Origin: JBBQZU01 sp038207425
Lineage (GTDB): Bacteria > Bacteroidota > Bacteroidia > Flavobacteriales_D > Cryomorphaceae
Assembly: GCA_038207425.1 (NCBI GenBank)
Contig: JBBQZU010000067.1
Span: 1-5,433 of the forward strand
Direction: 5' to 3'
DNA: 5,433 nucleotides
The notes beneath the pieces were generated by a model that was not told where the DNA came from, did not search any database, and worked only from the letters and a program-made list of their open reading frames with translations. The position numbers and the translations under genes are program-made. Shown here in pieces: positions 1-5,433 of the stretch (positions are counted from its first letter, which is position 1; each line of letters begins with the position of its first letter).

Positions 1-251
1 ATTTTGTCGAGGCACATTATACCGTAGAGTCGGATAAGAAATCAGCGCGTACTACCCTTCAACGGGTGCATATCAATATTGGTAATGCAAAGCGCAATTT
101 CTTAGGTATCTATCACAAAATCAGCGGCAAGAACCTGCAGCACTATTTGAACGAATTCTGTTATAAAATCAATAGGAGATACTTCTGCAAGTACCTATTT
201 TACAGAGTTTTAATAGCTTTGGGAACGCAATACTGGTACGTAAACGGATAA
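1..251 (+). CDS. IS1595-family (ISXO2-like) transposase, C-terminal part; 5' end outside window
   Basis: The frame is open from the left edge (first full codon at position 3) to a TAA at 249-251, giving 82 residues. The tail matches the C-terminal signature of IS1595/ISXO2-like DDE transposases: VHINIGNAKRNFLGIYHKIS, followed by K-x-LQ-x-YL-x-EFCY and an NRR. The order VH, NAK-R, LG-YH, LQ-YL-EFCY, NRR is typical of the branch in which the late catalytic Asn and Lys lie in the 'NAK' region. That motif assignment comes from family knowledge; the first two catalytic Asp residues would lie off the window. The enzyme would carry out cut-and-paste or replicative transposition of its own element. 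The visible part has no internal stop or frameshift, so the element may be intact. The terminal inverted repeat should lie just after the stop, but its partner is outside the window and I could not place it. GTG at 66 is only an internal codon, not a true start. Confidence 0.82.
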   Translation, partial: FVEAHYTVESDKKSARTTLQRVHINIGNAKRNFLGIYHKISGKNLQHYLNEFCYKINRRYFCKYLFYRVLIALGTQYWYVNG

Positions 252-306
252 TCATATAAAATAATTATAGAATCGCCTTTACTTACCCGCTTTCGGCAAT
301 GCGTCT

Positions 307-322
307 TCAGACAATCATCTGA
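307..322. repeat. Short inverted repeat (TCAGA / TCTGA)
   Basis: Five-base arms TCAGA (307-311) and TCTGA (318-322) surround a 6-base loop in the noncoding stretch after the transposase. It could form a weak hairpin, but no T-run follows on either strand, so it is not a convincing terminator. It may be part of the insertion sequence end or chance. Confidence 0.25.
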
Positions 323-328
323 GTGAGC

Positions 329-347
329 GAAAGAAAGAAAGAAAGAA
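329..347. repeat. GAAA tetranucleotide tandem repeat (about 4.75 copies)
   Basis: Four perfect GAAA units (329-344) are followed by a partial GAA, in noncoding DNA between the transposase and the operon end. It is a short microsatellite that could vary in length by slippage. No reading frame runs through it, and nothing links it to phase variation of a neighbouring gene. Confidence 0.7.
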
Positions 348-391
348 TGTTAAATTATGTCAACGATACACAAAACACTTCATTCGAATAC

Positions 392-432
392 TTGTAATAT
401 TTTGATATACAATCATTACAAAACAAGTTTTG
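392..432. repeat. AT-rich inverted repeats downstream of the operon
   Basis: Two overlapping inverted repeats lie about 85-125 bases past the stop of the tolC-like gene. TTGTAAT (392-398) pairs with ATTACAA (415-421) across a 16-base loop, and CAAAAC (419-424) mirrors GTTTTG (427-432). The stems are AT-rich and have no clear U-tract, so they could be a weak transcript end for the operon, but this is not a canonical intrinsic terminator. No better hairpin is visible between 252 and 515. Confidence 0.25.
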
Positions 433-515
433 ATGAGAATTCCATATTTACTGAACCGTAGCCATTGGTTAGATAAAAGCCTGCGTGAATGAGGGAAATG
501 ATCTACTATATCTTC

Positions 516-1988
516 CTATTGCTGGCCGGCATCGGGTGTGTACAGCAGCTTTCCTGCGGCGAAATCATACAGGGTAAGCCTTCTTAAATCATAATAAGCT
601 ATCCAAAAATCGCGCAGGGAGCCAACGTATGATCGCTTGGCTTCGTCCTTTTCGCGAAGGGCGATATTTAGGTCGGTAATATCCACTTTTCCCGTAAGGT
701 AGCGGTTCTGTGCCACCTTGTAGCGCTCGTCGGCTACTTCATCGCTCTTTTGTGATATGCGGAGCTGGTTGCGCAGCATGGCAAAGCGCCGCACAAGGGT
801 TATGATCTCCTGGTCAAAATTTTCCATGTCCTGGGCAATTACAAAATCATTGAGTTCCTTATTGGCCAAAGCCGTTTGCATACGGGCCCTATTTCGGCCC
901 CAATCGAGTATAGGCACACTCAGACCAATATCGAGACGGGTTTGCACATTGGGGTCAAGGTAGGCAGCGTTCAGGTTGCCACCGGCACTGTTGAGACCGT
1001 ATGATGCGATGAGATTGGTTTGCACCTGCTGTCCGCGTGCCTGGGCTACTTCGGCCAGGGCTTCGATGCGGCGCCGTTCAAAAGCTATAAAATCTGAGCG
1101 GTTGGTGCGGGCGTAGTTCAGCGCATCGCCAGCCGCAATGGTAAAGTCGGGAATTACAATTGGCGCAATAAGCACCAGGGTATCGGCGGTACGGAGGCCA
1201 AGGTAGTTGCGCAGCAGCAGGCCCGATGTTTCCAGATCGAGCAACGCCTGCGATACATCCTGCTGGGAGCGCAGCAATTGCAACTCCACCTGCAGAAGTT
1301 TGTCTTTTGATGTATTGCCAATATTATAGCGCCCCTGCTCTATTTTGTACACCGTATCATTGCTGAGCAGGTTAAAGGTGGCGATCTGATAATTGATTTG
1401 GGCATCGAGGTGGTCAAAGTAGAGACTCACCGTTTCGCGGCTTACAAACTCCATTTCTTCTACAAAACCGCGCTTGCTTTCTTCATAGCGGAGCGGCTCT
1501 GTGCGGCGGTCCCATCTCAGCTCGTTATAGGCAAAGAGGGGTTGGTCCAATTGTACATTTACCAGGGTGCTGCTGTACCGTCTCAGGTCGAAGGTGCGGT
1601 CAGAGAAGTAATTGAGGTCTGAATTTACCGAAAGGCTACCTCCCGTGAGGGCTATGGGCTGGTTAAGGCTCATATTCAGGCCCGAATTGAATTGCTCCCG
1701 CTGAATGAAGCTGATGGTACCATCATCGAGTCGGTTGGTAAGGAAATCCTGGTTGTAGCCGGGTATATTTCCCGAAAGGGCGAGCTGCGGATTGTAATTG
1801 CTGCGGTATAGCTTGTACTGCCAGTAGCGGTTTTTCAGGCGCGTTTGGGCTTGTTTTGACGCCGGCGACTGATCGCGTGCCATCAGTATAGTTTGGTTAA
1901 GGCCCAGGGTGGTAACTTCTTTCAGTTGTTGGGCACTTATGTGAAATGATGCCGAAATGAGCAGCGCAATAAGGAGTACTTTATTCAT
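516..1988 (-). CDS. TolC-family outer membrane efflux protein
   Basis: This 490-residue protein would form the trimeric outer membrane channel and periplasmic tunnel of the tripartite exporter encoded by this operon. Residues 1-20 are a signal peptide (short basic start, hydrophobic LLIALLIS core, cleavage near SAQ-Q). No lipobox cysteine is present, so it is not a lipoprotein. The two-fold internal repeat of TolC proteins is visible. Beta-strand segments with QP turns lie near residues 110-117 and 149-152. The helical motif RYNIGNTSKDKLLQVELQL (about 220-238) is echoed by RYLTGKVDITDL (about 429-440), and the conserved SVPILDWGRNRAR strand/turn lies near 357-369. Length is normal for the family. 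The ATG at 1986-1988 is chosen because it begins the signal peptide and overlaps the permease stop by 8 nt (ATGAATAA). An upstream in-frame ATG at 2024 would add 12 polar residues before the signal. Last gene of the operon; the substrate is unknown. Confidence 0.95.
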   Translation of the reverse strand: MNKVLLIALLISASFHISAQQLKEVTTLGLNQTILMARDQSPASKQAQTRLKNRYWQYKLYRSNYNPQLALSGNIPGYNQDFLTNRLDDGTISFIQREQFNSGLNMSLNQPIALTGGSLSVNSDLNYFSDRTFDLRRYSSTLVNVQLDQPLFAYNELRWDRRTEPLRYEESKRGFVEEMEFVSRETVSLYFDHLDAQINYQIATFNLLSNDTVYKIEQGRYNIGNTSKDKLLQVELQLLRSQQDVSQALLDLETSGLLLRNYLGLRTADTLVLIAPIVIPDFTIAAGDALNYARTNRSDFIAFERRRIEALAEVAQARGQQVQTNLIASYGLNSAGGNLNAAYLDPNVQTRLDIGLSVPILDWGRNRARMQTALANKELNDFVIAQDMENFDQEIITLVRRFAMLRNQLRISQKSDEVADERYKVAQNRYLTGKVDITDLNIALREKDEAKRSYVGSLRDFWIAYYDLRRLTLYDFAAGKLLYTPDAGQQ

Positions 1989-3318
1989 AGCGGAGCGATT
2001 CGATAGGGTTTTGATTGGCTGCACGGCGCGCCGGGGTGATACCGAAAATAAGCCCCACCGAAGCCGCTACTCCAAACGAAATGAAAATGGATGAGAATGA
2101 AATGAGTGTTTTGATACCTGCAAACTGGCTCACGCTCCATGCGAGGGTTACTCCGAGTACAATGCCAATAAGACCCCCGCTTACGCTAATCAATACCGCT
2201 TCGAACATAAACTGGTACACGATATCGGTCTTTTTGGCACCAAGCGAAAGGCGTAATCCAATCTCTTTGATGCGCTCAAGTACCGAAGCGAGCATAATGT
2301 TCATAATGCCAATACCGCCTACCAGCAATGATATTCCGGCAATGGCGCCCAGCACATAGTTGAACAGCTCGTTGTTGCGTTTCTGTTGCTTGAGCAAAAG
2401 CTCGGGTATTTCTACCTGATAGTCTACCACGCCGTGGTGGGCACGGTTGAGCAATCGCTGCACCACATCGGCGAGCTTTCCGAGCAGGCCGGTTTCATCT
2501 ACCTGCACCACCATGCGGTCTATTTGGTGGTAATTCTTACTTCGCGCTTCGGTGGCTACTTCGTCTTCTTCTTCGTTGCTATTGGCCTGCCTGATCATAA
2601 ACTCAGTTACCAGGTCGCGGTTCTGGTAGCGCAAAAGCACGGTTTGCAGCGGTGCGTATACGTCCATATTGTAATCGCGAATACCCAGGCTGTTTCGGCT
2701 TTGGTCGGTAATAAGGCGCTCGCTGAGTACACCAATAATCTCAAGCCATTGGCTGCCCACTTTCAGGCTTTTGCCAATGGGATTTTCAGTGGGGAAAAAA
2801 CGTGCCTTGATACCCTTGCCTATGATGCATACCGCATCGCCATTGCGCTGGTGCAGGGGGCTGAACATACGGCCTTCGGCAAGTTCAAAATTGAACATCT
2901 CGAAGTAAACAGGCTCCACGCCTACAAGTTTTGCTGAGCGGCGCAACCCGCTGTTGATGAGATAGGTGTCTATAATAATTTCGGGGCTTACCTTGCTTAT
3001 TCCGGGTACTGTTTTGAGCGCATGTGCATCGCTAAGGCGCAGACCCGGTGAGAACTTCTCGCGCTCGCTTGCGGCGTTGGCATCTTTCAGTGCATCTTCG
3101 CGCTGCTCCACAATGGGGGTTATTACAATATTGTTTACACCCACCAATTTCATTTGCTCGTTGAGCTCCTGCTGGGTGCCATTGCCTATGGCCAGCATGG
3201 CGATTACGGCTGCTACGCCAAATATAATACCCAAAGCAGTAAGCAGCGACCTTATGCGGTTGCTGAGCAGGGCTTCGAAGGCAATTTTGAAGTTTAGCAG
3301 CAGGCGGTCGCGGTTCAA
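1981..3318 (-). CDS. MacB-type ABC transporter permease (MacB_PCD + FtsX domains), no ATPase domain
   Basis: This 445-residue inner membrane subunit has the MacB layout. A cytoplasmic amphipathic start and TM1 (about 23-46) carry the typical LLTALGIIFGVAAVIAMLAIG sequence shortly before GNGTQ. A large periplasmic domain follows (about 47-315), then three C-terminal helices of the FtsX domain (about 321-345, 371-397, 409-428). ERIKEIGLRLSLGAKKTDI (348-366) is the coupling segment expected to dock on an ATP-binding subunit. PARRAA and PIESLRYE at the end are family hallmarks. Proteobacterial MacB is about 650 residues with a fused N-terminal ATPase; this protein lacks that half and needs a separate ATPase, which the window does not encode. 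An acidic SNEEEDE patch (247-253) sits in the periplasmic domain. The start is TTG (3316-3318), overlapping the adaptor stop as TTGA. No ATG or GTG lies between the upstream stop and TTG, and the first internal ATG falls inside TM1. It would drive mechanotransmission-style export with the adaptor and TolC. Confidence 0.95.
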   Translation of the reverse strand: MNRDRLLLNFKIAFEALLSNRIRSLLTALGIIFGVAAVIAMLAIGNGTQQELNEQMKLVGVNNIVITPIVEQREDALKDANAASEREKFSPGLRLSDAHALKTVPGISKVSPEIIIDTYLINSGLRRSAKLVGVEPVYFEMFNFELAEGRMFSPLHQRNGDAVCIIGKGIKARFFPTENPIGKSLKVGSQWLEIIGVLSERLITDQSRNSLGIRDYNMDVYAPLQTVLLRYQNRDLVTEFMIRQANSNEEEDEVATEARSKNYHQIDRMVVQVDETGLLGKLADVVQRLLNRAHHGVVDYQVEIPELLLKQQKRNNELFNYVLGAIAGISLLVGGIGIMNIMLASVLERIKEIGLRLSLGAKKTDIVYQFMFEAVLISVSGGLIGIVLGVTLAWSVSQFAGIKTLISFSSIFISFGVAASVGLIFGITPARRAANQNPIESLRYE

Positions 3319-4679
3319 CGTGCAGGAGAGCTTATGTTTTTAACCAATTCATCGGCGGCTTCGGGCACCTGAATTTCAACTTCCACGCTATCAGGTTTGT
3401 TTTCAGCTTTTTTACCTCGCTTGCCATTCATTTCCGGAAGGAGGTTTACACCCTTCTTATCCATGCCCTCAGGAGCTACCAGATACACCACATCTTCTTT
3501 CGCGAGCCCGGCGGTTATTACCACATCGTTGCGGTTGGCGGGGCCAAGCATTACTTCGTGCTTTTCGGTGGTCATACCACGCTTGCGGTATACGTACGTG
3601 ATGCTGTCGTCTTGATTGAAAAGGCATTCCAGAGGAATATACAGTGCATCACTGATTTTATCGGTTACGATTTTATTGCTCGTTGTCATGGCCGGACGCA
3701 GCAATTCGTCCTTTTCATTCACTTCAATGGTTACTTTGAAAACCTTTGCGTCGGAATTGGGTTTTTGTTCGCCCACATTTGCTACCTGAAGCACTTTGCC
3801 ATTGAATTCCTTATCGGGAAATGCGTCGAGACCTATATTCACTACCTGTCCGGGCTTTACGGTTCTGATGTCTACTTCGTTGATGTAGGTAATTGACAGC
3901 ATCGTCCTGAGATCAGGCAGCGTGGCCACCACGGGTTCCCAAGCGCTTATCTGCGATCCTTTCTTGATGGCGCGGCCGTTCCAGTCCTTTCGGTAAATCA
4001 GCATACCCGATTCCGGTGCCACTATGCGAAAGCTTTTCATCAGCTCCATCATGCCTTCCAAGCCATTGGCAGATTTCTGGCGGTTAATGCTCACCTCCTG
4101 CATTTTGGCGGCATTCTGTTGTTTTTTTATTTTATAATTCTCCTGTGCCTGCTGCAGTGCCCTTCGCGCTTTTTCGAGGTCTATTTCGGCTTGGCGAATT
4201 GTTGCCGGCGGCTCGTAGCGGCTTTGATCCAGTATGAGTTGTTTCTCATCTACGGCATAATCCAGGTTGATCAGTTCATCTCGCTGTTGTCGCATCTCGA
4301 GGGTGGTATCCAGTTTTGTTTGAATAAATTGCGATTCAATCTTTTCAAGTTCAAGCTGTGCATCCTTTATATTACCGGTAAGTTCAGAAGGGTCAATACT
4401 GGCTACGTAATCACCCTTCTCTACCACTGTTCCTTCTTCTATGATATCCTGTATGGTCATATTCCATATCCGGAAATTGCGCGTGCCCTGGGGCCCCAGA
4501 ATTTCAACCGAATTTTTAGCTTCAAGCTCGCCGGTAGTCGTATTGTCTACTATGAATTCGCCCTCGTGAACTTCTACAGTTACACCGCCGCTTTCAGATG
4601 CCGGTGAAATGGTAAAATAATACACTGCGATAAGGGCTAATCCCACTGAAGCAGCGATAAGTATGGTTTTTCGGTTCAT
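3315..4679 (-). CDS. Periplasmic adaptor / membrane fusion protein, HlyD/MacA type
   Basis: This 454-residue adaptor would bridge the ABC permease and the TolC channel across the periplasm. An N-terminal membrane anchor (about 4-25) follows MNRK. A beta-barrel/lipoyl first half comes next (about 33-100; VVEKGDYVASIDPSEL at 85-100), then a long charged coiled-coil hairpin (about 101-212) rich in E, K, Q and R. The lipoyl second half follows (IVAPESGMLIYRKDWNGRAI at 219-238, then KKGSQ). The barrel and membrane-proximal domains occupy about 258-415, with LLRPAMT at 327-333 as a variant of the usual LRPGM-T motif and ALYIPLECLF at 345-354. The last 40 residues are a charged, probably disordered tail (GKRGKKAENKPD). 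ATG at 4677-4679 places the anchor correctly. First gene of the operon; its TGA lies inside the TTGA overlap with the permease start. The adaptor fold does not reveal the substrate. Confidence 0.95.
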   Translation of the reverse strand: MNRKTILIAASVGLALIAVYYFTISPASESGGVTVEVHEGEFIVDNTTTGELEAKNSVEILGPQGTRNFRIWNMTIQDIIEEGTVVEKGDYVASIDPSELTGNIKDAQLELEKIESQFIQTKLDTTLEMRQQRDELINLDYAVDEKQLILDQSRYEPPATIRQAEIDLEKARRALQQAQENYKIKKQQNAAKMQEVSINRQKSANGLEGMMELMKSFRIVAPESGMLIYRKDWNGRAIKKGSQISAWEPVVATLPDLRTMLSITYINEVDIRTVKPGQVVNIGLDAFPDKEFNGKVLQVANVGEQKPNSDAKVFKVTIEVNEKDELLRPAMTTSNKIVTDKISDALYIPLECLFNQDDSITYVYRKRGMTTEKHEVMLGPANRNDVVITAGLAKEDVVYLVAPEGMDKKGVNLLPEMNGKRGKKAENKPDSVEVEIQVPEAADELVKNISSPAR

Positions 4680-4692
4680 GGATGCGTTAATT

Positions 4693-4724
4693 CAAAGATG
4701 CGTAAAGGTTGCAAAATTCCTCAA
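4693..4724 (-). promoter_or_regulatory. Possible Bacteroidota-type promoter for the exporter operon
   Basis: On the minus strand a TTG (4722-4724) is followed after 21 nt by CATCTTTG (4693-4700). This resembles the Bacteroidota -33 TTG and -7 TAnnTTTG boxes with one mismatch in the latter. The start of transcription would fall only about 6-10 nt before the adaptor ATG, which is unusually short, so the call is weak. The true promoter may lie further upstream, near the repeats at 4749-4780. Confidence 0.2.
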
Positions 4725-4748
4725 GGCATTTAAAGATTGAAGGTGTAT

Positions 4749-4759
4749 CTCACAGTGAG
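4749..4759. promoter_or_regulatory. Perfect short palindrome upstream of the operon (operator candidate)
   Basis: CTCAC-A-GTGAG is a perfect inverted repeat with 5-base arms and a 1-base centre, 70 bases upstream of the adaptor start codon. Its position next to a tandem repeat (4761-4780) would suit a regulator-binding site. No regulator gene is in the window, and the site is short enough to be chance. Confidence 0.3.
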
Positions 4760-4760
4760 T

Positions 4761-4780
4761 TAGGATAATTTAGGATTATT
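4761..4780. repeat. Tandem 10-bp direct repeat (TAGGATAATT / TAGGATTATT)
   Basis: Two adjacent 10-base units differ at one position. They begin two bases after the palindrome at 4749-4759, in the AT-rich leader of the operon. A 10-base spacing is about one helical turn, which would let two protein subunits bind the same face of the DNA. The function is unknown. Confidence 0.5.
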
Positions 4781-4823
4781 TAACCTTAGGGCCAGGCAGT
4801 AAAAAGACGCCTTTCAGTTGATC

Positions 4824-5133
4824 TTATGGTCTGGCAATATACATTCCTAACCCGAATAGTTTACCAAGTTCATAACTTGTCTGAACGATACATTCCTCAA
4901 CAAACTGAATGTCTAGAATTTCTTCTCGGAACGTTAATGCATTCAGGTATAAAACGCTGAAAGGAGTATTCTGATGCACTGCCAGGTACAAAGGAAAAAA
5001 CTCCGTTAAAATTAGCGATTGTCAAAGAATTAGATGCCAAGGGCAGTTTGCTTTTACTTTCCCACTTATTGTGCTCTGCATCATAAACGTATCCGTCCGA
5101 TAAACCCCATCTTTTAAAAATTTCCTGATTGCG
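4824..5133 (-). pseudogene. Probable remnant of a kelch-repeat gene, frameshifted and cut next to the IS66 element
   Basis: On the minus strand, 4897-5133 is open for 78 codons without a plausible start. It reads a kelch-like blade: GYVYDAEHNKW (14-24), then LP (30-31) and NG (43-44) before FSFVPG, where kelch blades usually have an IYVIGG-like strand. The order YD, N-x-W, LP, NG is the kelch pattern, but the Gly-Gly pair is absent. It ends in TGA at 4897-4899. In a second frame, 4824-5021, 65 codons run to TAA and include ALTFREEILDIQFVEE (28-42 region) and ELGKLFGLGMYIARP at the end. This also looks protein-like, so a frameshift between the two readings is plausible. The right part may run into the IS66 end, and the boundary is unresolved. 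The kelch assignment rests on pattern only. Alternative: a chance open frame in AT-rich DNA. Confidence 0.35.
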
Positions 5134-5146
5134 CTAATCTTGTGGC
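5083..5146 (+). mobile_element. Possible left end of the IS66-family element
   Basis: IS66 elements usually begin some tens of bases before their first gene. The tnpA-like start lies at 5147, so the left terminal repeat should fall in roughly this stretch. ATAAACGTATCCGTCCG at 5083-5099 resembles the GTAA-type termini of the family only loosely. The matching right end and the 8-bp target duplication are outside the window, so the boundary is an estimate. Confidence 0.25.
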
Positions 5147-5433
5147 ATGAAAAGATATGACCACAATCAGATGCAGATCCTATATGAACAATGGCGCGCA
5201 TCGGAGACGAGCAAAATGGATTTTGCTCTAACTCACCAAATACGCCCCGCCACCTTTTACTGCTGGATCAGAAAATTTGAGAAAACCTTAGAGAGCCCCG
5301 CATTGGGTTTTCAGCGCGTCTCCATTGAAGAATCAACTCACCGTAGTCAGGGAGAGTTGATGGCAGCCATTCAGTATCCTTCCGGGATTCGGTTGGAACT
5401 ATACAGTTCTTTTCGGCATCTGAGCGATTCCTA
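5147..5433 (+). CDS. tnpA: IS66-family accessory protein TnpA, partial (3' end outside window)
   Basis: ATG at 5147 is the first start after an in-frame TAA (5135-5137). The frame stays open to the window edge, giving 95 residues plus two bases. The N-terminal part is a small helix-turn-helix typical of IS66 orf1 proteins: LYEQWRASE (12-20), then a helix ending in the recognition segment IRPATFYCWIRKFE (32-45). After a linker, F-QRVSIEE and IQYPSGIRLELY (75-86) correspond to the usual 'F.pv' and 'yPnG..l.l' strands near the end of TnpA, so little of the protein is missing. TnpA is required for IS66 transposition together with TnpB and the TnpC transposase, which would follow to the right. No Shine-Dalgarno sequence is seen. 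I see no stop or frameshift, so the element could be active. Confidence 0.85.
   Translation, partial: MKRYDHNQMQILYEQWRASETSKMDFALTHQIRPATFYCWIRKFEKTLESPALGFQRVSIEESTHRSQGELMAAIQYPSGIRLELYSSFRHLSDS

Noticed and set aside
252..515. Search for a small gene or CRISPR-like repeats in the gap after the transposase
   Set aside because: Only very short frames (for example a 16-codon one from 348) and no spaced repeats were seen.
2386..2937. 183-codon open frame on the + strand
   Set aside because: It is antisense to the well-supported MacB-type permease and its translation shows no recognisable domain; it is a shadow of the real gene.
4119..4607. 162-codon open frame on the + strand
   Set aside because: It is antisense to the adaptor gene. 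The Phe/Leu/Tyr-rich translation is what the reverse of a Lys/Glu/Gln-rich coiled coil gives.
4784..4820. Possible terminator hairpin between the kelch-like remnant and the operon leader
   Set aside because: Only AGGC/GCCT can pair, across an 11-base loop with mismatches next to it; too weak to call.
5135..5142. TAATCTTG as a -7 box for the IS66 gene
   Set aside because: It lies only four bases before the ATG, too close to give a usable leader, and no matching -33 box is evident.

Overview
The window looks like a chromosomal segment from a Bacteroidota member. The evidence is the MacA/MacB/TolC-type protein set with Bacteroidota-like sequence, the absence of purine-rich Shine-Dalgarno sites before the genes, and the presence of IS66 and IS1595 elements. 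The genus cannot be named from the sequence.

Layout, left to right: (1) positions 1-251 hold the C-terminal end of an IS1595-family (ISXO2-like) transposase on the + strand, cut by the window edge. (2) Positions 252-515 are AT-rich and noncoding, with a GAAA tetranucleotide repeat and weak AT-rich inverted repeats. (3) Positions 516-4679 hold three tightly packed minus-strand genes, transcribed right to left: a periplasmic adaptor (HlyD/MacA type), a MacB-type ABC permease without an ATPase domain, and a TolC-family outer membrane channel. The first two genes overlap by 4 nt (TTGA, with a TTG start) and the last two by 8 nt (ATGAATAA), so they form one translationally coupled operon. (4) Positions 4680-5146 are AT-rich and hold the operon's upstream region (a palindrome, a tandem 10-bp repeat and a weak promoter candidate). 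Further right is a minus-strand reading that looks like a broken kelch-repeat gene. (5) Positions 5147-5433 hold the start of an IS66-family accessory gene (TnpA) on the + strand, cut by the window edge.

Together the three operon proteins would make a trans-envelope efflux or export machine: permease in the inner membrane, adaptor across the periplasm, TolC in the outer membrane. The substrate is not evident. No ATP-binding subunit is encoded in the window, although a permease of this type needs one, and transposon genes lie on both sides. The ATPase is therefore either encoded elsewhere or has been lost. I see no convincing undescribed system. The most notable points are the ATPase-less operon between two unrelated insertion sequences and the kelch-like remnant beside the IS66 end.
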